A stretch of DNA of 64,000 nt from assembly GCA_009103225.1 (NCBI GenBank), contig RHPI01002119.1:282523-346522 (forward strand). Reading direction: 5' to 3'. Of this stretch, positions 48,042 through 58,149 are shown in pieces; the first letter of the stretch is position 1; each line of letters opens with the position of its first letter. Source of the DNA: Chlorokybus atmophyticus. Its lineage: Eukaryota > Streptophyta > Chlorokybophyceae > Chlorokybales > Chlorokybaceae. The notes under the pieces were generated by a model. That model saw nothing but the letters and a program-made list of their open reading frames with translations. It was not told the origin of the DNA and searched no databases. The translations under genes and the position numbers were made by a program.

Positions 48042-51000
48042 ATGGGAGTCCTTTGTCCGTATTGTCACATGCGCTTCGCCACACGCAGCTCGGTCTACAT
48101 GCACATTGTTAGCAGCAGGGTGTGCAAGCAAATCAAGCTGTACGTCGGCCAGCGTCCATTACAACACGATGCAGGTCATGTTGAACCGGGGAGTTCGATT
48201 CAGGATGCGCACATGCTCGATGCTGAAGGATTCCTCCAAGAGACATACGCACAGCAGCAATAGGAGGAGGAGGAAGTGAACGAGGGCTTTCGATGTGTGC
48301 GTGTGCATGAGAAACCTGTGGCACGCCAACATGGAAGTGAAGGCGTCCCTTCGCACGCGTCGGAATCCAGGTGGTATGGCTCGAAGCATGCTCTTGCAAT
48401 GGCATTCGTGCAGTGCAACAACGGCCAAGGCCTGTCGACCTCCGACATGGGGCGGTCATCAAGTGCATCCGGAATGCACACTTTCTGATGGAAGAGCTCC
48501 AGTAAAAGACCGGTGTGCATGTGGCCAGCTACCTCCGGACCACAATTGCTTTCTCTCAGTCTGAGGTGTGTTCACGGTGTGCGGTGCATGTGCTTCAACC
48601 ATTAGAGCCATATCCCATATGCACATGCGATTGTGCTGCCGTATCAGAACTACGTGACGGCTGACCTGCGCAAGCCTGGAGATCCTAAGGATCAGGATAT
48701 CAGCGTCACATATATGCCGGCCAAGGTCTGCGAAATGCAGTATTAAATGCAGTATCTATTCTGAGGCCAGCATGTTTGTTATTGCTCTTGGTCGGAGCAG
48801 GTATGGCTCGCGCGGTTGTATGGCAATCCATATGCCGCTAATGGCTTCAATCTCCAGTACAGTGGTGATGAGCACAGCTTTGGCCATCCTTCCACGGGGG
48901 ATTGGTGGAAGGATGTGGAGGTGGATCCGAGGAGAGAGGTGGGGGAAGCGTCCTACTTGGCGCCTGCCAGTCTGTACAGTGACAAGCCCACGCTGGACAG
49001 CGCGGGCAAGCGCTCTAGCTACCCTGTAATAGCATCGCTTGCCAACTACAGATGGGACATGTATGCTAGCAACATGGAGGTTGTTATGATAGCGCTTCTG
49101 CCGGTGGTTTACGCAGTGGCCGGGCATCCCACCTGGGCGCAGGGCAAAAATTCGCTTCAATTTGAAAACGTGAGATTTTTCATGACGCTTTGAATAGTAG
49201 TGTTAGGGGATGTGAAGCGGCCGAGCTGGGAAGGTCTGCAGCTCATCGACCTGAATGGCGTCGAGCGTCGTGTGTTTCCTGCGCTTGCCAACTACATCAG
49301 CAACTTGCAGGTAGTGGGTATACATGGTTGTAACCGGATGCAGCCTGCTGGCAAACAGTGCATGGAGGATGTTGTCGTAGAGCATCCGAGTTTGTCGTGT
49401 TGTAGGAGACTGCCACACTTGCACGCAGTGTGTCGGGCAACCAAATACGACCTCCTTGCGATGTTTGTCTCGTCACCAAATCAGATCTGTTGGAGATGGA
49501 TGAGGACCGGGAATTGAGAACCGAGGCCTTCTACACACCAGCAATACGTCAGCTGCGAGCGGACCTACATAGCGGTGTTAAGAATGCACGCGAAACAGCC
49601 AAGGCTTTGAAAGAGCAGCACTTCATGCATGTCGAGGAGGTAATGGTCAAATTATCGGCATTCATGCGGATGAATGGCTTTCCGTGAAACCAGGCAATGT
49701 GGTTTGGCAACAGAATGCATTGTGGGGTTGGCGACAGTCGCGGGTGCCGAAAGCTGACTGCTACTCTCGTCTTGCCCCTGACGCAATGCATGTGCTGGGA
49801 GGCATCATTGACCACCTGCTTGCTGCTGTGTACGACGCTGCGAAAGAACGTATGCGTCCATCCACAAGACAGATTCTGCAGGCCAGGCACGTTTTTGGTG
49901 TTGCTTTTGTGTTAAACACAAGAGCCAACGACACGTGCTCGCAAGCAGATGTGCACAGGCTGAATGCATGCAAGGCGACTTTACGGGTTTCGCACTTCAA
50001 GGCACCCACAAACACAGTAGATTTCTTCCTGTCCGACCACTCCTTTCAGGTGGTGGAGAAAGTGGCGGTGCTGCAGCTGCTGCCGGTCCTTGCAGACGGT
50101 TTGTTTGCTCGACAGTGAGGGCAACGATTTCTTCACCATTGCTGCCGCATCGCTTGCCCAGTGGAACAAGAAGTTGCTCAAGGCGCATGAACACACAACA
50201 GAAACCCTGACCACAACCGACAACGAGCTGGCTGCCTTCAAAGCTGCAATGTTGCATCCGCTAATGTCGTCATATTCTGCACAGAAGTCAGGTTGGAAGA
50301 TCGAGAAGATGCATCAGCTCACTCATTTTGAGCCGGCAATTGTCAGCAGTGGACACCTAAATTGGTTCAGCGCCAACCGCATGGAGCAAACGCACACCCT
50401 AAATATTAAACGGTGGGCGCGTGGTGGCAACAACTGGGACTACCAGGCGCGTATCCTGAAGGCATGGAGCTGTGCGGAATATGTGAGAGAGGATGGCATG
50501 GTCGTGGATATCGAGATGCGCTCGGTCATGGGGCAGGCGCGGCAGCAGTGCTGTAATGTAATTGAGAAGACGGACAAGTTGCTACGGATGGATGTGCTGA
50601 CAAGGAGGGAGTTCAGCCCGTACTGGAGCGGATCTGCGCGTAGCCGCTAAGTCGCCCTGAAGACTCCATTCGCCGACAAGCTGCCTGCCACCCTGAACAA
50701 CTGGTTGAGGAGGGAACAACTGGAGTTGGCCGACGGGTGACGTGCTGTTCGCGTAGTAAACGGTGGCGCAGCGGTGTACATGACATTATGAGCCAGCATG
50801 GCGCGCGCAGCTGGGATGTTCCATGGGCGGCCTTGGTTCTCTACACTTGAGTTGGAAGATGATGAGGACGGTGTGAACGTGACGTGGTGGGCTTTGGCAC
50901 TCCTTTTTCTGCGCGTGGTGGTGTGGGGTGTTAGCGGCGAGCGCGTGTGGAAGGAGGTCGTGTTTGTCCGCTGGTACACGAAGCTGGATGTGACGAGCGA

Positions 51001-51172
51001 CACAAAGTGCATCGCTCTGAAATGGGAAAAGCGTCGAGGGGGTGCACATCTCGATGTCGTGACTCTGGAGCAAGTAAAAGGCATTGTCCAGCTGCTCCCC
51101 ATGTTTGACAAGGACAGCGCCCGTGTACAAGAGGGCAAGTATTGGGTGAATGTTCACTGCACTTCCACGTGA
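48042..51172 (+). mobile_element. Plavaka/KDZ-type DNA transposase gene
   Basis: DDE-type transposase of the Plavaka/Kyakuja-Dileera-Zisupton group, best known from fungi and also present in green algae. The start ATG at 48042 leads into a zinc finger MGVLCPYCHMRFATRSSVYM with His and a final Cys. Later segments: STGDWWKDVEVD and APASLYSDKPTLDSAGKR (near 48890-49010), matching the family's 'T-G-D-W-W ... S-D-K-T-x-L ... P-V' core; GVERRVFPALANYISNLQ (near 49260); SRLAPDAMHVLGGIIDHLL (near 49770); KMHQLTHFEPAIVSSGHLNW and NRMEQTHTLNIKRWARGGNN (near 50310-50430); and a C-terminal WYTKLDVTSDTK...YWVNVHC domain ending in TGA at 51172. Frames change between segments, by introns or by decay; an in-frame TAG lies at 48261. 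Confidence 0.78.
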
Positions 51173-51368
51173 CACGTGTACTCGTCTCACTACTCTGAGT
51201 TTGGAGCATATCAGCCAGTTAGGCGTTGCTAATCGTATGCTAGGACTTTTGCATGTGGATGGGTACAATACCGGGCAGCTGTCATTGCACAACTGCCACC
51301 ACAATCGAATGTGCCATGCAATAATCAGTCCGCCGTGTGGCATCCAGCATCAATATATTGCACATCAC

Positions 51369-53093
51369 TCAAGCCTCATAATTCCATGACACAGGAGGGT
51401 AGTCACATCGCATATCTATTGTTTCAAGCATGAGACGCCCTATGCACTCCGCCATTGCGAGAGGAAATGCATTCGCTTTGGTAACGGCCGAGGTCATCGA
51501 TGGCACTCCCAGCAATGCCGCCCCCTAGTGCTTGGAAGGCCATAAACCGAGTACATTTGCTGTGGCGCGTTTGATGTTACGATTGTCTTCTTAGCGCTAG
51601 TGGACAGGTGCGGCGATAGCTATTCAACTGCCTTGCCCGCGTGCGAGCAGCGTGCAGGTGGGGTAGCTACCATTGGCTGTGTCTCAAACAGACGGTGTCG
51701 GAAAGTTGATAGGCCAAACATCGTGCCACAAAGGGGCAGATTGAGTCTGAATGAGGAAGCTGCTCCTGGCACATTCTCAATCACAAACTTGACCTGGCTT
51801 GCAAGCAGCAAACGTTGGACGAGCGGTATCATATCCTGGTGTCTCCAGAATGTGCCATGTGCCGCCCGTTGAGGTGCCGGGATAGCACCTGAATAGGCCT
51901 GGCACGGTGGAGTGGCCCAGATGAGCTCGTACTCGCTCAGCTCATACTCGCTCAGCTCTCTTGCACTCAGGGTGCATACATCGCGGTGTATGAAGGGCAG
52001 CGGATACTCAGAGGAGGGACTTATGTCCATCCCGGTCACGTCAAAGCCTGCGTGGTATAGACTGACACTGGCACCGCCACCGCCGCAGAATAGGTCGAGT
52101 GCCCTTGGTCTGCGTGTGCGTCCAAGCTTGTTGTCAGATGGCGTGTATGTGGTCAAGGCTGGCCGTGGTGCTGACTAGGGATTAACAATAATACCGTCCG
52201 GGCTTACTTTGCGACTGACATTCTCCCCTCCGGCGCGCAGAACACGGCGTGCCCCGTCATCTGATGTGTACGCGAATATGTTGTGCCCTTTCAAGTTGAT
52301 GGTTTGTGGTCGATCACCGTCATCGAATACTATACGGTGCTGCCCTGCAAAGACATTTTCCATTGCACCATGCATATATGATGCGTCCTCAATCTCGCAC
52401 GCCATGAAGCGATGCTGACCTGACGCTTGCTTGAATGATTCCACAACGCCCGCATACCATTCCCCATCCAGCGGCCAATGCACCATGACACTCACACCGA
52501 TCAGCTGCTGGCATCCCAACTTAACTGCGTATCGCAGCCAATGCAGTGCGCTGTCCAACGATCGATGGTCTGCCTCCTCTACAGCGGCCAGGGAATGGAA
52601 CTGCCCACGCCCACACCGTGGAAGACTGCTCTGAATGCGACAACAGCTTCAACATGCATGAAATAAGCATACGCCGAATATAACATGCAGTGATACATCG
52701 CGGTCCACTCTGCCGAATTACCTCCACAGCATCCACCACCTGTCCACTAACCGCATGTCCCGGTGTTGCCCATGTGAAGAAGCGCATGGGTTCCCCTCGC
52801 CACTTGAAGCATGAGCGCGAGAACGATTCGCACACGCACTGCACGCAATGGAAAACGGGTTCCTTGCACAGCACTTGGCCGAGGCGGCAGCCAAACACGT
52901 CGACATTGTGTGTGGTGTGATGCCAGCAAGCAGCACTAAAACCGTGGCACACTGTCTGCACTCACTAGCATTTGGTCAAGTGTGCTCGCATTTGCTGCCT
53001 ACGACCATTGGCACATACGTACGCATTGCATTGTGGGCACACCAAGCATGGTCTCCTAGGTGAGGGGGATTCAACTGCTGCCGCCGACATCAT
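51369..53093 (-). CDS. C2HC finger - Tudor-like - DNA cytosine-5 methyltransferase fusion
   Basis: Predicted 5-methylcytosine writer. The start MMSAAAVESPSPRR at 53093 opens exon 1, with a C-x2-C-x15-H-x3-C finger. Donor gtgagt then joins in phase to a Cys-rich exon (HCVQCVCESFSRSCFKWRG, RFFTWATPGHAV). Exon 3 (to 52178) has a Tudor-like domain: VMVHWPLDGEWYAGVVESF...RIVFDDGD. The same frame continues into the methyltransferase: motif I ALDLFCGGGGASVSLYHAGF, motif IV WATPPCQAYSG, motif VI FVIENVPGA, CGTMFGL, FRHRLFE. Motif IX/X-like text (LAMAECIGRLMLE) ends at TGA 51371-51369. Breaks: TAG at 52177-52175, TAG at 51622-51620, and one frameshift near 51480. The catalytic part resembles short phage/actinobacterial enzymes, suggesting transfer. 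Possibly a recent pseudogene. Confidence 0.83.
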
Positions 53094-53204
53094 GCAAAGT
53101 AGGAATCGGCACGGCTGCCCACAAACTGAGCGAGACTTTAGGGTATGGGCATCAATTTATGGTTGCCAGCTTATAAACCCTAGAAGGGTCAAACTTCAAG
53201 TGAA

Positions 53205-53300
53205 GCACGATTGTACCATGGACGCTATTGCAAACCCATGCATGGTACTACATCAACATGAATGGTACTCCATCTGCTAATGGTACTACAGTACAAGGAT
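53205..53300. promoter_or_regulatory. GTACCAT/ATGGTAC motif cluster upstream of the methyltransferase gene
   Basis: TGTACCATGG (53212), CATGGTACTAC, GAATGGTACTCC and TAATGGTACTAC repeat at about 18-30 bp spacing. The cluster lies 110-210 bp upstream of the methyltransferase start at 53093 (minus strand). It is the same word that clusters at 47.7-47.9 kb and 57.8-58.0 kb. Confidence 0.42.
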
Positions 53301-53576
53301 ACTCGCATACTACCACGATCGTAGAGTAATACTGTGCTGTCATTCCATGGAGCCCAGAGCGCTGTCCGAGTTTGTTGCTGTCAACCACGCTCTGTACAAG
53401 CGAGGTATGCAAGCCATGCACTGACTCATGCGCTGGGCAGTCATCATACACATGTACAGCCAATGCTTCTGACAATAGCAAATCTCGGGTGCACCATGCA
53501 CCATGCTGCAACTATACATGTACCTACATGGTTCACAAGAAGCCAACACAGAACTACAATACATGCACAATTGTCA

Positions 53577-54897
53577 TCAAGGCGGGGGCCAAATTACCGC
53601 CGACACGTTGGCGTCTTGCATCAGGCGTGGCGACCAAAACGGGTGAGGTTGGTTGCAGAAGGGACACGTTTGTAGATTCTTCGATTTATTTGCCACGGTC
53701 TTTTGATGTGCTATGATGCAGACATGGCACATCGCTTTCTTGCAACAGGGCGACTCCCCATCCGCTGACGGGGGGTGGCTCTTCAATGCGACAAATCAGC
53801 ACACATGGTGCGCGCGGGTGTGCAAGCTGCCTCTGCCACCAAACTCTGTTATCGCGTTGCAGGCGTAGCGACTCCCATCTGAATGGCGCAGCATAACGCT
53901 CCACTACCTGCTCGATCACCTGTTGCCCATCTGCCGCCATACACCACTTGCTGGTTGTGGTGGTTTCGTTCAGCATGCGTTCATCCAGGCCCTCGACATG
54001 GCTGTCGTCACTGGTGTACTCCCCCGCATCGCCATTTTCTCCGAGCTTCCACACAATCAGCTCGACATGCCGTTTGACATACAGCCACTGCCAGCCAAAG
54101 CATGCCAAGTACAGCTCGAATGGTTTTACTTGCCACCCAGTATGTTTGCTCAGGTAGATCTGCTTGCACACATCTCGACCCGCATCAGTCGACATCGACA
54201 GGTAGATCTGCTGCAGCAGGTCGAAGTTCCGCTCCGCGGATAGCTCTTGCACATTGCCGGGTTGCTGCGGCAGCAACAACACCATGATATCGAGGACGGC
54301 GAGGGGCAACAACGTACTACGAATGGCCATATCGTGTATGGGTTCCAACCACGGCCAATCCCCAAAGGTCGGTTTAGACCACACTTTCCGCGTTTGCTCC
54401 CACTCATTGCATACTTTCGTCACCCACCTCAAGGCATGCCGCATGCGGTGATGCAGCGCGTCTTGGGCGTATTGTAGGGCGATCAACTCCTTTGCACTAC
54501 GAGTCAGCCCCTCAAAGCGTCTGCGCGTCGGTGCTTTGAGCTTGAGCAGCTCGTGCCGCACCAGCTGTCTCTGGACGATGCTGAGCAGCCACTTGACGCT
54601 GTAAACCCGCCTGTGCCTACTCCGGACACACAGTCAGCCTCAGTGAGGCTTCAAGGCGCTGTGCTTCTTCTAATGTTGTAACGGTGCCTCACTTTTACTT
54701 TTTTGGTCATGTCAGCGTCCTTTGTTCCAACAACCTTCTTCTTCTTCTTTTTTTTCAACCTGCACATCCTGGCAGACGCTTTCCGTGGCACTGTCACTGA
54801 GAGGAGGTAAGGCGTTATCTTCTTGCTCCACAGCCTTGCGCTTGTTGGTTGCCTCCCGTTCCTCCACGACCTCATGATGCTTCATGAGGTCGAGCAT
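53577..54897 (-). CDS. accessory protein with C-terminal RING-type zinc finger
   Basis: Not recognised beyond its finger. A possible first exon at 54897 reads MLDLMKHHEVVEEREATNKR then acidic/lysine-rich text. The main exon starts after acceptor ggtttacag near 54602 (SVKWLLSIVQRQLVRHELL) and runs helical and Trp-rich for about 270 codons (WVTKVCNEWEQTRKVWSK; AVLDIMVLLLPQQPGN). It ends in a C3HC4-like pattern: CVLIC, then CCKKAMCHVC, then TCPFCNQPH. The first Cys pair and the remaining Cys/His residues are in different frames, offset by one base at a run of Cs near 53774 (minus strand), which may be sequencing error or decay. If a true RING, it would be a ubiquitin ligase. It sits between the methyltransferase and OTU genes on the same strand. 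Confidence 0.42.
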
Positions 54898-55013
54898 GAA
54901 GCCTTTGTCGCTCAGCGCAGCTTTCAGGACACCTCAATTAATCTCTTTACCAACAAGACAGGCTGGGATCAATGTGGCAAGCTTAGAGGGAGAGGGCGAG
55001 CTACCGCTGCTTC

Positions 55014-55047
<34 letters not shown>

Positions 55048-55251
55048 GATGCCTCCGGATGGTCAGAGTGCGGTGGCAAGTGAGTCTCCGCGGCAGAAAG
55101 GGAGGGTGCTGAATTGTTATTGCGAGCATGTGGCTGTGGTTGAGGGGAGGCAGGATGTGCCTCCCCTCAATGTGCGGATGTGCATTGAGCTGTGCAATGT
55201 GCACAGCTCAATGCACATGTGCATTGATGTGCACATGCACATCAATGCACA
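55014..55251. repeat. GAT microsatellite and three tandem hairpins
   Basis: (GAT)n at about 55014-55045. Hairpin 1: TTGAGGGGAGGCA (55140-55152) with TGCCTCCCCTCAA (55158-55170). Hairpin 2: TGTGCATTGAGCTGTGCA (55179-55196) with its complement at 55200-55217, loop ATG. Hairpin 3: TGTGCATTGATGTGCA (55218-55233) with its complement at 55236-55251, loop CA. All arms are perfect. They lie between the RING and OTU genes. Confidence 0.9.
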
Positions 55252-55271
55252 TGTGCGCACATCAGTGCACA

Positions 55272-57628
55272 TCATGCGCACTCGGCTACTTCTTGCCTAG
55301 CACACGAAGGCGAGGCCTGAGGAGTTGGCGCAGCACCCTGGGTCACAACCGGTGGTAGTGGGGAATTGGCAACGCCATTCCGCCACTCTCCGATTAGGTG
55401 TGTTACCTCCGATGGCACTTCATGCATAGGCCACGACCACTGTTCGGTGCTTGCAGGCTTGAGGAGCCAAAAGTGTGCTTTTAGCTCATCAGGAGCAGTT
55501 GCCCACCAACAGAACTGAGTTGGGGGCTTCTTTATTTCCAACCCAAACTGCGCTGCCGGGTCGTAGCACCCACTCCCCATGCTCGCGCTGAACGGTCACG
55601 CAGCCAATCAACAAGCCCAGCTTGTTAGCAAACATGGTCATCTGCAGGTGCTCGACGTACATATCTTTTCTCCGCACGAGCTGTCGCACCTTGGCCATGG
55701 CTATGTCAATGTTGCAATTGACATCAGCCAACATAGTCACAGGCAGTTTGTCGTAATACTGCGCCACCTCTCCCGCGGCACCAGTGCCTCTGCAGAAGTC
55801 TAGGATTCTGCTCGCCACGCCTGCATCGACAGCCTTGGCGGTGATTTTGCGGAGAGTGCCCCCCCTGCCGTCGTCGTCCATGGTGTCCAGCATGGCCCAA
55901 AATCTGCTCGAGCTGGGGCACTTGTGATTATCCAGGACACTTTGCGCTATGGATGGCCTGGGGCAAAATACACAATGGTAAAAGCAATTACCATCCGTTG
56001 GCGCATTGAAATGGTCCCATGAGGCGAGCTGGCCACCTAGCATGACTAATGGCCGTATGCGGGTTGCGGCCAGCTCCTCTGATGACTCGCTGGCAGGTGG
56101 TGACCCCTGCTGCATGCGCATACAGCACTCTAATGGTGTGTCCAACTGCGGATGGCAAGAGTCACAGTGACTGATAAAGTACCTGAGTTTGGGGCAGACT
56201 GCCGGCGTCAACTTGCAGCGGGTGGGGTAAGGTAGGTGCAGAAGCCACATCGGTTGTTGCATTGTGCTGTGGTCTCGCCGGTTGCGCAGGAAGAATTGTT
56301 GCCCCGCATTCACCGGTGCTGCTTGTAGAGGAAATGGCAGTGCATGAAGGACTGGTGCCGAGGAAGGTGGTTGCGCTCAGGCTGCGAGGGGAGCAGGAGC
56401 GGCAGGTGAGACCACTTGTGCATGCAGCCAGGGGGGCTGTATACAAGACGCAGGATAAGATGGCTCACAATGTTGCAAAGGACGAATAATAACTTATGCA
56501 GTGCCTGAAGCATTGTTACCAAGGCACGAGCATAAAAGACAGCAACTTACCTCAATGGCCCGTGAGCTGCATGGAGCAGGGGAAGCCATGGGGGCTGACA
56601 AGGTGGTAGTGGGTGCACTCTCCCCGCCACCCTTGCAGACTCGTCACGGAGCTCGTGAGTTATGGGCACATCATGCGCCACTGCCCCAATGGACATGTCG
56701 GGATTCAACAGGCCAACATGCATGTTAAGCTGCTGCCGCATTGCCGCCGCGCCCATCAGCAAGTGGGATTGAAGGACCAGTTGATGGGATTGAATCTAGG
56801 CTTGCATAGGAGCTCCAACAGGACCTAGTGCACTGTGCTGCTGTCAACCAATCACATGTGGGTTAGTTGCATGCTTGCGACACTGCAATTGCAATAGTCA
56901 ACTGCATCACACCGTCATCAGTTGGTTGCTTCAAACAGTCACCTGCGGCATTGCTGGTTGATGCACGAATGATTGCATGGACTGCGTCATTGCTGGTTGA
57001 TGCACTATTAGTTGAATGTCGGACAATTGGCCACGCTCTCCTGTGCTCAAACCCAGCCTACTTCGCTCGGCACGCGCGCGCGACTTCGCGCGCTCACGCA
57101 CATCTTAGCATGCAAAGGTAGGCATGCATTGGAGGTGCATGCAGTCAACATGCACAGCGAGATTGGCAACAACATAGCGCCGCCCAGCTCTGTCTATCCG
57201 CTCTGGCTTCCGCAATGTCGGCTTGACTGTAGGGTGGGTATGGGTGGATAGTGGAGGCCTGCAGACACGCTACATGTATCACATGGACTGCGCTAAAAAG
57301 TAAATTGCTCTTGCAAGGAAATGCATGTGACTGTTGAGCGTACCTTTGCATTCCTTTGTGCTTGTTCCCACAGCCGCAATTGGTCCCGCATGGTTTTGAC
57401 AAGAGGCTCCAAGGACTGCAGCTCCTGATCCACTCCTTGTTGCAATAAGCGAGCCACCAAGCAGCTCTCTGTGTGAAGATGGTCCTTAATGGCTTGCCTG
57501 CTGGTTTGTCCAATGTTGGTGATGCATGTTGAACATCCCCATTGCTGACGCCTGCCATGATCTATGACGTGGCGCCCGGTAGTAGCTGGCTTCGCTGCTT
57601 GAACTCTTACGACCACAACTTCTCGCAA
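55272..57628 (-). CDS. C2HC finger / OTU-like cysteine protease gene
   Basis: OTU proteases cleave ubiquitin chains. An upstream exon (57628 to about 57340) carries a finger C-x2-C-x16-H-x3-C (WGCSTCITNIGQTS...HTESC) followed by a helix LEPLVKTMRDQLRLWEQAQR and donor gtacgc. A middle exon near 56550-56760 ends at donor gtaagt. The last part has SWDHFNAPTDGNCFYHCVF (near 56010), where D-G-N-C-F is the OTU catalytic Cys motif, then YVEHLQMTMFANKLGLLIGC (near 55640). In a frame offset by one base after about 55580 it reads IKKPPTQFCWWATAPDELKA and HFWLLKPAS, supplying the catalytic His. So one frameshift separates Cys and His. Exact exon joins are uncertain. OTU domains are common cargo in plant and fungal transposons. 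Confidence 0.52.
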
Positions 57629-57811
57629 GATGTGCCACGCCGCCGCCGCCTCCGACTCCAGGTCCTCCGCCCCCTAGTCGAACCCAGGCCCACTATGCCT
57701 GACATTCGACCCGTCATCAACCTGGTGCCCCTGCGTGCCATCATCCGGCCATCAATGAAGCGTGTTTGGGTGAGTGCACGCTAACTCCCATTTGGGCTGA
57801 TCGAGCAATGC

Positions 57812-57975
57812 CTCTGTCGTACCATGAATGGTACGACAGAGCCATTGTACGGCAATGGCTGGGGTTGGACGAGAGATGCCTCTGTTGTACCATAAATGTT
57901 ACGACACAACCATTGTTACCAATGGTTGTACGAAGCATAAATGGCACGAATGCATAAGTCGTACCATCAACCACA
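57812..57975. promoter_or_regulatory. GTACCAT/ATGGTAC palindromes upstream of the OTU and unknown genes
   Basis: A perfect 14-bp-arm palindrome (arms CTCTGTCGTACCAT at 57812-57825 and ATGGTACGACAGAG at 57828-57841) is followed by degenerate copies: TGTACCATAAATGTTACGAC (about 57888), TTACCAATGGTTGTACG and GTCGTACCATC (about 57958). It lies between the divergent OTU (minus) and unknown (plus, 58150) genes, so it could serve both. Confidence 0.5.
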
Positions 57976-58149
57976 GGAGCAAGGACGCACTACAAGTGCG
58001 ACTCTAGTGCGGGACACTAGACGTTCAAAATCGCCTCATTTTCGTTTTCGCGCCTCGTACATTCGGGCGGGCCAACCGGCGGCGGCAGCGTTGAAGGCGG
58101 CAGCGCCACTATCAGCTAAATAGGCGGCACCCGACTATCAGTTAGAGAG

